From Legionella qingyii (GTDB lineage Bacteria; Pseudomonadota; Gammaproteobacteria; Legionellales; Legionellaceae): a stretch of DNA of 64,000 bases. A program made the position numbers and the translations under genes. This document shows positions 34,158 through 46,460 of this stretch, in pieces. The notes below the pieces were generated by a model. It saw only the letters and a program-made list of their open reading frames with translations. It had not been told where the DNA came from and did no database searches. The stretch's first letter is position 1; each line of letters begins with the position of its first letter. The stretch lies in assembly GCF_003184185.1 (NCBI RefSeq), contig NZ_QHJG01000009.1:11519-75518 (forward strand), written 5' to 3'.

Positions 34158-35144
34158 AATACTTCAGAGACGTACGTAGAGCTAGAGGACATTTATGAGT
34201 GGATTAAGAGCTTTGTTTCTTTCTAAAAATCAGACGTTTTATTCGTAGTCAAAAGAAAAGGTAACTGACCGTGGTCCATTAGGTTTTCGATTTAATTTAT
34301 GTCCGAATTAGTCATTTGAATCCCTTTGAGGGAATCACATAAGAGGTATGTTTATTAGGTTTATTGCTAATTTATGGAGCGACGCGCACGAACAAACTCA
34401 AAGTCCTATTTCACGAACTACATAAAAACGATAAACTTTCCCCAATAGTGTACGATTTGCTGGTTCGTAATGAGGAAGTTGTATAACGTCTACCAGTAAC
34501 TAGAGAAGATATAAGCTATATAATGGTAACTGGTGATGGCCTTGCAGCCCATAAAGGAAGAATTCAGCTATTTGTATAAGTATTAATTAGCCGCCATAAC
34601 AAGCTAAAACAAACCCCAAATTTGGTAAATCGGTTCGGAACGCTCGTACGTGTTATTGAAAAACGTGAGGCCGGAGTTCGTTAACTACATGTTTTAGTGA
34701 TTTTTTGAGTATTGACAGAACTACTAGATACGGATAAGAACAAAAACGCCATTGTCCATATCACCGGAGAACATCGTACCGGACCTATGTTCGCTGTTGA
34801 ACAAAACCGAGAGAGTAATTCGTGCGTGGTTTTACGGGACGGACTTGAAATAGTGACCCTGTTGGGTCTAATTCTAATTGGAGCAGTATAGGGAGAACGA
34901 GACGTATAACTCGTGTAACACGATTGCGGAATCCCAGACTTGGAGGTTCAACTTCACGATAACCTACAAGAGAAAGTGATTTAACGTTTCGCGCATGACC
35001 TAATAAAACATAGCGGGGTCATCAAACGTAAAGACATATGTCTTCACGTACACCGCGGTTTTATGCGTATTTTTGGGCTTTTACTGACATTCAGGTTAGT
35101 TAGTAACCCCGTTATCTATTTCCACTATCGTTTTACAATCTGTG
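34158..35144 (-). CDS. dusA: tRNA-dihydrouridine(20/20a) synthase
   Basis: 328 residues. The start is taken as GTG at 35144, because homologues begin a few residues before the conserved LSIAPMIDWTYSHFRVFMR; the ATG inside that motif would be too short. LYTEMQTTGAIQ follows, and the end reads LFRELGEYLQEIEMH. The FMN enzyme reduces uridine 20 in the tRNA D-loop. It is a single gene between recJ and secA. Confidence 0.92.
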
Positions 35145-35253
35145 ATAATAATAAGTTAATTTTTTTCTCTGTTAATATTGGACTAGGTTTTTTCAAACAT
35201 GTTTTTATATTGACTTAGTCATATGACCCATGTGCATCCGATATACAAGTGTT

Positions 35254-36996
35254 AATAAGAACTAAATGTCGTAAGTAACGAACTTATTCATTAACATCGG
35301 CACAAGCTGGAACTATTTTTAACTATAGGTTGAATATTCGACGCACATGTTTAAATTGAGATACTAAACCGGTCCTAAAATTCAGATGTAATTTTCGTTA
35401 GCGTAGATGAACAACCAGTGGAACACAACAGCGGTTTCAGTAAAAATTTACTAAAAAGGGTTGGTTAGCAACTAGATTTTGAAGTTTCTGTAATAGTTTT
35501 TGTCCGAGTCGTTTAACGACGGGGGTACCTGGACGGACGACCTAATTGACTCGTTGGAGTTCTGATTTGAGAAGACCGACATCACCTGGTAGACATTCAT
35601 TGAGAGGACGTGTAACGCTGTTTAGTTACACGAATGGGTGAAGTCTTTAATTCCGAAGAGCTTTACGAAATTCCCTTGCGCCCACCTATGAGTCTGGTCG
35701 ACGGTATCGTACCGGTGGTTTGAATAATTATTCAGGTCCCACCAGGAATAGATAACGGCGGTTATGTAGGGCTTATAAATTTAGTCCTTGACTTGCTCGA
35801 CTAGGAAAGTTGAGTAGCAGTGAATGAAGACGTTTTCGTTATTGTCCTGCTACTATTGCAAGAAAGTGAGCAGGCCGATTTTACGGTTACTGAGGAACTA
35901 CGGTCCAGAATAGTTTTTCTGTGTTTCGATATCCATTTACTCATGACAACATGAGTCGTGAATCTCGTTCAAAAAGGTTGCGTTCGTAACGAACAAGAAA
36001 GTAAAGGCAAAGTTAAACGAAAGCAAGAAGTAAATTAAGTAGATTAACGACCGTTATTAAAGATCGAACAACGCCTAGACACCATTAATTTGTAAGCTAT
36101 GGGTTTCGGTATAGCAGGTTAGCGGGCCGGCGTAACTCAGAGCCTCGTTACCGTTTGGGGTTTAGTCTGAGAGATTCAGCGCTTTTAAGTGCAGGTCTCT
36201 GAAGTTAATTTCGAAATTAGGGACGAGCTGTCTCTGGAACTGCATAAGAACTATCTGGAACTAAGTGGTATTATGCTAATAAAACTAGGTCGGGATGTTG
36301 TAGTCGGTGACAGGGATTTCGTTGATTCAGGTTTTTCGAGCGGTATAACCCGAGCCATTATAAGTAGAGTGCTTTGGTTAACCATAAGTGGTTTACAGAC
36401 GCGTCTCGGTCGTACTGTATTTTCTATTGAGGTTGAGGTCGTTAGCTAAATGATCCTTTAAATGTTAGAGCGACCAAGCCTAAGTGCTATCGTATTCGAA
36501 AACCTTCTCAAAGGCGTCCGTTTACTACTAGACACTAATTTTGTAGCTATGGATTAACTAAGCGGGAAAGATGTGGGAGTTATGATCGTTAAGGTAATAG
36601 ATGTCATTATTAGTTGCGCCCTAAGGTAAACGACCGGTGAAGTTGATAAACGCCACAGTTTGGTATTGGTTTGAGCTTTGCCAATCCTTGATTTATGAGA
36701 TGTTTGACTCGTGGGTAACTCGCATCGCGTCATTATCGTTCACGGCAACTCCAGCGAGGTAGCCGTAGTTTTAGTGGCTAATAATTTTAGGATACGACAA
36801 GTGCATTGCGAAAAAGGTTCGCATTCGTACGGAATAGATAAGGGTAATTCGATAGTTTTCCGTTATTTCGGACCTCAACAAATAGGTCGACTCTTTCGAG
36901 TCATTAAGGGGACAAACGCTTATAAGCAAAGTTATGCAGACCTTATAATCCATTTAGTTTACCCAGACTATGAAACCCCGCAACAAATTATTCGTA
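35254..36996 (-). CDS. recJ: Single-stranded-DNA-specific 5'-3' exonuclease RecJ
   Basis: 580 residues, the expected length. The DHH-family metal motifs are visible: LIGDFDADGATSTALAITAL, TVDNGIASIEGV and LITDHHLPAETLP. The C-terminus reads YQGRTRLQLLIQAMN. RecJ degrades single strands in recombination and mismatch repair. It starts at ATG 36996, overlapping the upstream RpfE-like gene by 11 bases. Confidence 0.95.
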
Positions 36997-37792
36997 CATA
37001 ATCAAAAGAGGTATTTGCTTGTATGGTTGCTAATCGTGAATATCTCATTCGGAGTAACAAGGTTATGGTTACTTAACCGTAAAGTAAGTTAAGAAAAACT
37101 ACAACGAGTGACTCGTGTCTTTTGAGCCACTCGTTATTTTAAACTATTAGGAATTCACAATAACTACCCGATATATTTCTTTGAACACACGATGTATAAA
37201 AACGATTACTTAGTTTTACCGGTAGTTGTGTTTAAAACTAGCCGTAAAATAAGAATTCAAAACGTGATGAGGTACAGGTATTAGGTAATCGGTTCCTAAC
37301 TAACCCAAACCTACGTTTTTCGTAAACCGAAAGTCACTATTTGGAAACGGTTATGTAGCATAATAGGTTAACACGATTAAGCCCGTAATTACTAACTACA
37401 TTATTTACTACGCCTCCAAAACGTACATTACTTATAAAAAATAATAACTCGTTGGTCCAAACACGTAATACCATTACTTCTTGCTGTAGAAGGAGACGGT
37501 CTATAAGACTCTTATTTAGTTTGGTACTAAAACGGAGCACAAGAAGCTCAACGTCGAGTGGTGGGTTACGTTGTTAGTACCGCAGTAATACGCATCGAAG
37601 GGTTATTTGGCCTCAGTTATGTTGGGTAAGTGGAAGGTTTAATACTATAACAGAATTATTCAGTCGCATACCACCTAGATATCCTAGTATCGGTTCTGTG
37701 TCGTTTTTTAACTCATTACGTAAGGGAAGGCTTAACTCACCGAACCGTGCGAGTCCTTAGCTTGATGTAAGACTCAATTAATGTTGTATGTA
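36986..37792 (-). CDS. RpfE-like conserved protein upstream of recJ
   Basis: 268 residues from ATG at 37792; it overlaps the end of alaC by 13 bases and the start of recJ by 11. It contains LLCLGYDPIDPPYADLL, LHYHNAQTWLLNN and MPIHWYWNNEAYSISANRWY. A gene of this type directly before recJ is known in Xanthomonas as rpfE and in other gammaproteobacteria as a conserved unknown. The biochemical role is not established. Identification rests on context and general similarity. Confidence 0.65.
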
Positions 37793-38988
37793 TAAACAAG
37801 CCGGAATTAGTCAGGTAGAGACGCTTTGTTGCGAAAATTTAAAGAATTACGGACCGCGTATGCTAGAAATAAAAGATAATCTGGCTTTGCTTGTACTGGT
37901 AGTGGGGGAACTGGTTTTGGATAAGGCCCTCTATGTCGATGTACACGAAGAAAATTATTTATAAATGACTTAAGTTCACTTGGGTATACAACTATTACTC
38001 GCCCTTATCCGCGGGTTTGCTTGTATCAACGGAATCCCGCTCATTGAAGGGTCGGTTAAAGTAAATTCGGTAGCGTTTCTTATAATGCAGCAAAAAGCAT
38101 GTCAAGAGATTAAAGTACATGTGTGAGTAGTCCTGGTAGATTACGCCGTTATCGACGCTGAACCTAACCGCATTTGCATGGTATTAGATTTATTCTAAAT
38201 TAGGCTCATTCACGACGTTGATTGAGAAGTAAAGGCGTTCGTTTGGGTTGCGCGGTTGGACCGTATAATATACTAAATCTGTAACTTATTCAAAGTTAAC
38301 GATATAGACATCGTGGACCTTGAACTTCTTAACTTCCGCGAAATATGGGTAGTTTATGTTATAGTCGTATTCGATTTAGTACTTAGTGGGTTTAAAATAC
38401 AAAAAAACGATTTAGCTATTGAACGAGTTTTTTACTTATTAGGTGTGTTACACATGAACCTAAACGGCCTTTTAATTAATGGTTACGAAATCCGAATCCG
38501 TTCGATGCTAATTAGCATAGAAGATAACTTCGATTTTTAACTCAAAGCAATTATTCACCTTAGACAAAATGCAATCGTGGTCGTTACTATTTAGGTATTC
38601 ATACTTACCCCATGCGACCTAGTCCTTGATTTTAGCATAGGGGCCCAGGTGAATAGCGATTACGGTCTACACGATCAGGGAGAAACCTTGGTTACCATCG
38701 ATTATAAACACAAAGCGATAAATTGACATGTAGTATCAACGCAACTATGGTCCTTCGGTATCTTGCAGAATCGGAACCTTAAGGAAACCTGTACCTTATT
38801 GCTACTCATAGACCGGAAACTTGGCGAAGCTAATTGAATAAATGTTATACACCCCCTCAACCGACTAGTCCTAAAGGGTATGGTTTTAGTTATTATAGGA
38901 GAGGTGCGCGAGCGCGGAGACAAAAATTAACTCGATTACATAATTTTTGTATTCCACCGTTTGCTAAATATGCACCTTTAACTGAGTA
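37780..38988 (-). CDS. alaC: Alanine-type aminotransferase (AlaC family)
   Basis: 402 residues from ATG at 38988 with AGAGG upstream. Family features: FPRINRLPPYVFNTLAQLK, GEDIIDFGMGNPDQPTP, the substrate-binding WVIHDLAYADIVF, and the PLP lysine in SKSYNMPGWRVGFACG. AlaC-type enzymes make alanine from pyruvate and glutamate. It is divergent from the DUF498 gene with 59 bases between starts. Confidence 0.9.
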
Positions 38989-39047
38989 TTATAACTGGAG
39001 ACATCATATGAATGTCGGTATATATTAAGTAACTTGGTGAGATTTGG

Positions 39048-39416
39048 TACTTGTAGTTAAATCTTAGGCGTCTTGATGTACGTCACGTTCGAATATCACT
39101 ATTATTTTAAGTCTAATTAAGGTAATAAATACTTTCGTCAAATTAACAAAGATTTTGTTTTTAGTAATCACTAGACGGTTAATTTCTGTAAGTTCCTTAA
39201 CTACTTGTGATATACTTAAATAATTGCGTTAAATTTGGCCTTTAGTAGTAGTAACCGGTACTTGTATGGCCTTTTGAGGACGGAGACAGTTAATACTTTG
39301 TCAAACGTCTCGTTGCTTATCCATATCTTACGTACAGGTATCCACGTCGCACAGCATGGATATTACAAAATAATTCACTCGTAGCACGACAACAACGACC
39401 CAAATAAAAATTTATT
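39048..39416 (+). CDS. Mth938-like (DUF498) domain protein
   Basis: 122 residues. The C-terminal half shows the family pattern: PEIIIIGHEHTGKLLP, then GIECMSIGAACRTYNVLLSE and VVAGFIF. Homologues include mitochondrial NDUFAF3, an assembly factor of complex I, but the bacterial role is not settled. Start ATG at 39048, poor ribosome-binding site. It converges on relA, with a terminator hairpin in the gap. Confidence 0.85.
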
Positions 39417-39421
39417 CCTAT

Positions 39422-39448
39422 CGGACCACGTGGCTTCGCTATGGTCCG
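39422..39448 (-). terminator. Hairpin after relA
   Basis: In relA's direction GCCTGGT, a 13-base loop, then ACCAGGC form a perfect seven-base-pair stem, 15 bases after the relA stop and followed by TATCCTTATTT. The T-rich tail is weak, so it may act with other factors, or for both convergent genes. Confidence 0.6.
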
Positions 39449-39463
39449 CTGTTATCTAATGTT

Positions 39464-41668
39464 AATCTAAACAGAAGAGCGAAGCTCGTGTAATCCTTAA
39501 ACGAGATCGAAACAATCATCAGCTCTATCTGATGAATCAGGTAGTTGTAGATGTCAATTTCATTATATTCGGTACAAAAGAACGAATAACGAAACACAAA
39601 CATTACTTATTTGTACACGAAAAAGTAATCGTTCTTCGCTTCACTGCAGAAAGTTTTCGAGCCTCGCTAGTTTGCGAAACTAGTTTTATAGTTGGTGTAT
39701 CAAAAGTGCCCATCGTGAAGGGGTTGAATGAACGTTCTTTGCAACAAAAACAGCAAGTGACCGTACTTATTATAATCCTGTTAGAACAGATACATGACTA
39801 TGTGGAGCCGGATATCACTATATTGGTTAATGACCTAGTGGACCATGTCCAACTGTCGTTGCGCGGTATTTTCAATTATTTAAGGGTTGCGGAAGCTATG
39901 CTTCTAGTGAGGGTCATTAAAGACCAAACCGTACAACAAATTGTTTAGCAAGTTCTAACTCGAGACTTCATTACCCACCTCGTTCGAACGATTGTTAAAC
40001 TGGATAGAATTATAGCGGTGCAGGGTTTAACCGTATTTCTAGTAGTTCAAAAAACTTTACCTCACGACAACGTTGAAGTAATTCAAATAGTCTAAAATAA
40101 GGATTTCTAAAATTAAGAAATAGTTCGTCGAGTGCGGGTAGAACTTACAAAGATAGTATTAGAACGTAAAATTTGGTTACGTTTTGAAAACGAAAACGCG
40201 CGCTCCAAAACTCTATTAAATTCACCCCCAACTAGGTTAGCGCTCTTCCAAAAGAAAGAAAAGGTCAGTTTTGGAGATGGAATAGCGGACAAAAGTCAAC
40301 TATTCAGTTACCGTGTTACACAGGTAATTGTGCACGTGGAGCTGTCGCCACAGGGTTTAGTGATACCTGCACTATCCGTTTTAGATTTCTACAATGTGGA
40401 ACTCCATTTAGTTCTTGTAGAGGCAGACCTCATTTTTGTATTTGAGATAGAAGTTCTTTGAGACATCATCATGAAAGCCCTTGTGGAAATAACGAACGGT
40501 AAAGGGCTACGGTGCGATTATGTAGTGCATCGGTAAGTTAAAATGCGAGCACCGAAACAAAAACAAACTTCGGTGGAAGAAATATGAAGGTTACGCGACG
40601 TTGGGGGTAAAGCCGGTTTAGCACGTAGTCTTTACAAGACTAAACGTGGAGTTTTTGGGAGGGAAGCCACGAAAATTGTCGTCATACGTTGCTAACTATC
40701 GGTAATCCGAATCCTAATTATTATATTAGTAGTTTAAGTCGGCCTTAAACGAAGGTATCGCATACCTGGTATGGATTCTGAAGTATTGTAACTCGGACCC
40801 ATAGCTGTTCTTGAGCGTGACGTCAACGTAGTATTTAAAGTAGATCACTATGTAAGAACGCACAGTAAAAAAATATCTATGATACCTATACAAAACTTGC
40901 AGGTATTTGCCGTTTTACAAGATATGGTAAACGAAATTAGACGAGTAAGTTGACTCGGTGTTATCGTAGTTGTTTTGATAGAGCAAGGTTGGCAAAACGA
41001 AATTCCGGAAACCGTTAGCGAAATATGAGGAGTCCTACATTTATTGCTTTTCGGTATAGGAGGTAAAGGGTAAATTAACGGGGTTAAGGGTCAGACAACC
41101 GGTTTCCTCGTATTTAGAGGTAGCGAAGTCATCGATTAACGAACGCATTAAGAAGTCTATTTACGGGACGTCAAGAATTTTGCGTATCTGCAAGACGTTC
41201 AAATTAATTGTGTTGCGCTTGTAGTAGATGGTACCGATTATTGTAAAATGCTTACAATAGTTAAACAACAAATAAAACACCCATAAACAAATTAGGAACT
41301 TTCGACACGTAACGCGAGTACGCGAGATACGGGAACTGGTTAAATCGTTATAATCCTGGATTAACGAGCTGTTGTAGTAGTTACCTGTCTAGTCGTATCA
41401 CATGCAAAAGTTTTTATTAACGACGACGTTCACAAAGAACTAGTTGGAGTTCTAGACGTTCATTTAGCCGGTATCTGTTAGGAACAACGTTTGTTCTAAC
41501 AGGACAAAGACATCGTACAAGAACAGGACGTTCAACTGAATTTCATGTACGCGATGCTTACTCAAGTTCTAATAGGTTTATTGGGAAACGTGGATTGACT
41601 ACTTCGGTGTTTAGTTGTAGCTACGAAGGTAGAAGCGTGTTCCCCTGTCATAGAAAATGAGATTGGTA
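39464..41668 (-). CDS. relA: GTP pyrophosphokinase (ppGpp synthetase I)
   Basis: 734 residues, start ATG at 41668 inside the rlmD end. The N-terminal pseudo-hydrolase region reads LAAAIIFENVHYADLS and lacks the HD pair of SpoT, which identifies RelA. The synthetase domain has YGRSKHIHSIYKKM, DEIYDATAVRVLV and NPKPNGYQSLHTAV. TGS (YVFTPDGDVLDLPQG) and C-terminal ACT (ITLTVDVDGLSSLSRL) domains follow. It makes (p)ppGpp on starved ribosomes. In Legionella, ppGpp controls the switch to the transmissive phase. Confidence 0.96.
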
Positions 41669-43007
41669 GTCAATATAGGAAAAATTTGTTACGCTAACTA
41701 AGTTGTACTCGTCATACCCCTTTGTATAGGTAATGGGGACGAAAATAGTCGCATATCGGAAAAACTAATTGATTATATAGACATAGTGCTCGATTACAAT
41801 GCCCTAATGTACTATGTATATGTTATGCGAGACCTAATTAACTTAGTTAAACAAAGTGTTAAAGTTCACGTGGTCTAGCTCCACCCAGTTAGTTGTGAAA
41901 TAACGTTCCAACGACTTGGTCGAAAAAATGAAGTAAATGTAGTAGGTTTAAACGTCGTATTTTCAGATGTAAGACTTATACCAATTCAAAACGTAAGTAT
42001 ATCCGAGAGAGTTGGTATAAAAATGACGGAAGTTGTGGATCTTGAAACCATGTTTTGAATCGGTAACCTTCACTTTTTAATGGGTCGGGTGTTTTATTCA
42101 GATCGTGATATAGACATGAAAAATTCAGGTATTCGACGTAACGAACACTGTGGTATCTCGCTAAATTACGGCTTAAATGAACCCATTTCAGACAACCTAC
42201 TTTACTCTTTCATTAAACTATTAGACCGTTACATATACACTCCATAAGTGAACTAAATCTGCCTATTTTTGTTATCTGTGACAGACCCGGTGGACCGACC
42301 TCTTTTTAACATATAACCATAAGAAGGCGTTTAAAAAAATATAAGTTGAGTAGCAGTTTTGAATTTAGTCAATTCAAAGACTTTTATTCTCGTTAGAGGA
42401 GCAGAGGACGTCGGTGAAGTTAAACACGTTACGTTACAAACAGAACGTAACTCAGTTAGTTAACAGAATTACCTTATTATAGCCGTAGCTCAAAACGTAA
42501 ATTTTGTCCTGTAACTCACTAGAGTCGTTATATTGCTCCTAATGATGCGAGGGACTTAGGTTGGTAACTTCGAACAAAAAAGAGATGTATTGCTTGCGAA
42601 TCGGCTCGAAATAAGGCCATTAAGGTCATGGGACTTTGATTTCCAAGGTCGTGTTAAACACCAAATCATACCGGTATAGCACTGTTATTTAGCTCGTTAA
42701 CAAGAACAAATTTTACTTAAACGAGAAGACGTGAGTATACGACATTACTTGTTGGTGGTGTGTAGCTTATTACTCCTGTAAAACCGAGTTGTGCATTTCT
42801 TCTACCGAGTACTTGGAATTCGTTCTGTGGGAGTAGTTTTAGAAAAAAATAGGACCATATAACTTTGAGCTGTTCAAGCGGGCCGTTACGTGGAACTTAT
42901 TTTCAGCGAAATGGTAGTTATGCGCGTTATGGAAAAGGAAGTACCGAATTTAATAGTTAAACTCGTCAAACTCCCCATCCTAATTCAAACCTGAAACGAG
43001 AAGAGTA
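41661..43007 (-). CDS. rlmD: 23S rRNA (uracil-1939-C5) methyltransferase
   Basis: 448 residues from ATG at 43007. The N-terminal TRAM domain reads IDNLSHEGKGIARIDGK. The iron-sulfur region includes CPHYSMCGGCSLQHMS, the SAM motif is VLDLFCGLGNFSLPMA, and the catalytic region is YVSCNPVTLARD. The end has MDMFPHTAHVE. It methylates U1939 of 23S rRNA. It overlaps relA by eight bases; rlmD-relA is a frequent pair in gammaproteobacteria. Confidence 0.96.
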
Positions 43008-43583
43008 CTTTACAAGAGTTGTTTATTTAGATATTTAGTTGGACTTAATAGTCAACGTTAGCAATCCTTTTCTAACGTAAAAAGTTCTACAATCTCTCAT
43101 GGTGTCCGTTAAATATAAACAGTACCATTAAACAATACTGTTTTGGGTGCTACATGTTTAATTGGAGTGGTAATATCGCGACGTATTTTATTTTATTGTA
43201 CAAATACAAGACGAAATGACATAAAATCATTTCCTATTGTTAGAGAAAAGTAACCAATTAAAACTCTGTTGGTTTTTACGCGAATAAATAGTTCATTAAG
43301 TGTCATGATAAGTGTTACAATAGGTGTCTAAAACACCTATTTGAAATGAAATTAATATAGTTACTTTTTTTTACTGCACCGAGACCTATTCCCAATATAA
43401 TTAAAAATTACTTTTTTTTGTTCTTTTATATTTTAAAGAGGTCTTTTCAATAGGTGTCCTATCCCTCTACTACCCTAAATGTTTAACCAGCATATATTAT
43501 CGTCTCTTTTTTAAATTTTTGTCAGAACTGTCTCATAAAAAATTTTTTAATTCTAGTTTAGGTTAAGTTTAGACAGGATAGAG
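43008..43583. promoter_or_regulatory. 576-base AT-rich non-coding region with a DnaA-box cluster
   Basis: No credible gene lies here. There are three perfect DnaA boxes, given in the leftward reading: TGTGGATAA at 43457-43449, TTATCCACA at 43341-43333 and TGTGGATAA at 43327-43319. A one-mismatch box, TTATCCAGA, lies at 43390-43382, and a weaker TTGTGAATA follows. An AT-rich block at about 43556-43535 contains GATCTTAATTTTTT, close to the E. coli oriC 13-mer GATCTNTTNTTTT. This could be an origin, a DnaA-titration or DnaA-reactivation site, or a DnaA-controlled promoter of rlmD-relA. Confidence 0.55.
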
Positions 43584-43778
43584 AATTATGAAGAACGCAT
43601 GAGCAAAATTGGTTGAAAAATTAAGTCCGGTTTTTCGCTACTACGGATAGTATTCGCATTTATTTTATTGACGTTAATGGTAAACTTGCTATCCTTTGGA
43701 GTCAAGTAGTACACGTTGTTTGGTCGAGCGCTAACGAGGACTTTGTTGATTTTCTTTGGAATTTTTGTTGACTTAGTA
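43584..43778 (-). CDS. Small inner-membrane protein after ackA
   Basis: 64 residues, ATG at 43778 with CTGGAG upstream, 17 bases after the ackA stop. Two membrane helices are clear (FLRFLLVVSGAIASWFV and MVIAVILFTLMIGIIAFW), followed by a basic tail (LKSWLKRVRKKY). No family name can be given. Operon position and a good ribosome-binding site support it as a real gene. Confidence 0.65.
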
Positions 43779-43795
43779 TTTATTGAGGTCTATCA

Positions 43796-44968
43796 AATAC
43801 GTACACTGTGATCTAAGTTACATACGAAACGTTAGTATATGAGAAGTAAACATCCTTATTGTGGTTACTTCTAAGATGATAGTCCTACTGATTAGTGGCC
43901 GAGCAAAAAATCTAAACGTACAAGTAGGTTATATTGTGGGTTGGTTCGTTCTGCAAGTGTATAAAAAAAAGAGTGACCGCGACTTACAAGTGGTTAAGGC
44001 CGTCATTTTTATTAACGTAGTGTAGGGACATTTGATGACCGATTTCGTGTTTCGAGAGCACGACGGGCTATTGTTTTATTTAGTTGGCGGAGTTAACGGA
44101 AACGAAGGAACGAACTAACTTCAAGTGCGTACAGTGACGACTAAAGTCTTTGAGGGTTTTCCGGACTAAAGAATATATCTTACCATAATTGGAGTAGATA
44201 ACTATTAAAGAAAAGGACTTCATTTATATTTTAATGAGGACCTAGTTCATGCGGTGTCGCTCAAGGGTAGTAATTTGGTAGATTTCGTCACTTAGGGTAA
44301 CTCCAACATTGTGAAAATGTTACAAGGTACCGTGTGTACGAACGAGGTAATGGTTCTACCCGTTGTTAATGAAAAAATAGAAAATAAACGAGTCCATTTT
44401 GACTTCGCTATATAAGTATTCTTTATGGTACTTTCGGTATCGCTTATTACGGGAGAAGTGAATTATGGGACCCATATCGTTTTTCTCATCGGTCGAATAG
44501 AACGCAAACTACTTTACTTCATAGTTTTGTTCGTTGAACACCATCAAGTCCTATTTCAAAGTTCTATGAAAGTTATTATCGGTGTAATACACCAACTACT
44601 TCACCGCGATTTCCTAAATTTCTGCGATCAAAAAATTACCTTAGACATAATTAATCACGACCTCGAACTTTTATTTCAGGTGGTACTTGGTGAGCTACCG
44701 GTTGGCGAGAATTTTTTATCGCACAACCGTTTAAAAACTCGGTAAGTTTATTTATCGAATTACGTCTAAGTATAGGGCCACTACTTTACCTAAGTAATCG
44801 TTGAACAAGTACAACAAGTAATCTTTAGTGTTAAAATCCTAATAGTACTTATGAAAGATAAAGCGGCACTATTTAATTTCAATTTCTTCTTTATTTTTCT
44901 GACTTAAATTACGACCTTCTTGGACGTAATTAGTGATCCTATCGAAGTAGTTAAACAAAATTAAAGTA
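43796..44968 (-). CDS. ackA: Acetate/propionate kinase
   Basis: 390 residues. Signatures: ILVINAGSSSIKFSLF at the N-terminus, RVVHGG, VAHLGNGASMCA, DGLMMGTRCGVLDPG, and IFTAGIGEHSAPVR near the end. It interconverts acetyl phosphate and acetate with ATP. The start overlaps the stop of the preceding phosphate acyltransferase by one base (TAATG). Together they form a substrate-level phosphorylation pair. Confidence 0.95.
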
Positions 44969-46353
44969 ATAAAAAAAGAAGCACGTATGTTATTTCGGTA
45001 TTGTGTACTACGAAAAGCGCTATTGAGTAGTGATGGAGCCGACCATTCTTATTACCCCTGTACTCGTGGGTTATGGTAAGGACGTCGAAGCTACGGACTA
45101 TTTATTCAGTAAACAAATATTTCGTATAATGGACTAAGTTGCAGTCCTTGTTGATTCTATAGACGTAATGGTCGTTGTCCTCTTTTTTATGGAAAAAGTG
45201 CGCGACTTAGGTAACTTTATCGTAATAGTTTACGATTACCCGGTAGATTTTATGGGGGTCATTAGACAGGCGCGAGTCGGTAAAATGTGTTACGGCATCG
45301 TAGTTCACATCTACCTTAAAAGAGTAAATGTCAAAGTTGACGTCTTTCTTAACGTTGCAATCCACATGGATCGAGCTCACGCACTTTATCTAGCTAGCGT
45401 AAAACGTGTTACAGTGTGAAAAGAAACTCTAATCCTTTATCTAATTAACGCCGTAGTCAGTTTTTTTATCCAAACCCCATTAATCCTTGAAGTTCCCTTT
45501 TATGTACCGAGTATGCTGCAGGGCAAGCATTAGGTAATAGGAACCTTTGCTAACCAAAGTAGTTGAGAAGACATACTTCAAAAGGAAAGTAATAACGAAG
45601 TTGAAAGACACAACGACGATTAAAATGGCGACAAAGTCGTCGGAGTAACGACACAAGACATCCTTATTCGAGTATTCGGCTTTATAGTTATAATGGGAGA
45701 AAACGCCGTCGTTCTTAAAAGACAAATCCCGGTTGATCTTAGCCACATTAATTAGGGAGAAGCCGTCTTCGTTAACGAGGAAATTCACTGTCATGTAGGT
45801 GACCCACATGGTGTCGTCAATATTCACCAAAATCACTTAGAAAACGGTATTAGTTCGCGACTATGGTTACGAGGACAAATCCAAATTCAAGGTGAAATCC
45901 ATTAAGTTGTGTGAAAGAAAAATAAAACCAACAACCGCGATATTGGCAACGTTCCGGCGATTAGTGGCAAAATGGTTCAACTAATTGAGGGAATGTTAAT
46001 TCGAGTTGCTATACAAAAAGGCCATAAAAAAAGTGATGAAGCTCACATTAACATTAACACAGCGGGTTTCAGTGCCCTACAAGCTTAAAATTTCAAACAA
46101 GATCTATTTACCATGGTCCAGGCCCATTGAGTCAAGGATTTTGTCATCTATTTTCGCTACGGGGGGTGTAAGGCACTCGCTATTAAAATACTTTCTATAG
46201 TAAAAATCGTATGAGACGTAGTTGTACGCGACCTAAATGTAGGGGGCTGTACTACCGTTTTTCGAGATATAGAAGGCCTCAATTACATGCATGATTCGAA
46301 CGACTAAATGGTTACCAATCAAGTAGTTTCTGTACTAAAAGTTACATCGAGTA
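44968..46353 (-). CDS. MaoC-domain / phosphate acetyl- or butyryltransferase fusion
   Basis: 461 residues. An N-terminal hotdog (MaoC-like) domain has TLTPEDIELFAIMSGDVNPAHVD and HGMWGASLLSTV. The C-terminal half is a phosphate acyltransferase: LITPILVGPK, SAREKGIFSPVAGNADILVV and GNMLYKQMTYLSG. Proteins of this build are annotated as bifunctional enoyl-CoA hydratase / phosphate acetyltransferase. It probably makes acyl phosphate for the AckA encoded next. The ATG at 46353 follows a short AGG site. Confidence 0.9.
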
Positions 46354-46418
46354 GACATACGGACAATATTATTTTTTAAGTATTAGGTGAACCAACACAC
46401 CAGCAATAAACATTGCAC

Positions 46419-46453
46419 TTTTTATCAACGGGGTGTTATTTTTTGTACCCCGT
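46419..46453 (-). terminator. Rho-independent terminator of hsp20
   Basis: In the leftward reading TGCCCCAT, a ten-base loop, GTGGGGCA, then ACTATTTTT. A strong GC-rich stem with a T tract begins eight bases after the hsp20 stop. Confidence 0.8.
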
Positions 46454-46460
46454 ACATATA

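Noticed and set aside
40621..40680. An apparent double frameshift in relA.
   Set aside because: It came from an error in my first manual reversal; repeating the line gave an unbroken RelA frame.
42950..43150. A rightward frame of about 50 codons upstream of rlmD.
   Set aside because: No start codon or ribosome-binding site, and it overlaps the rlmD start in the opposite direction.
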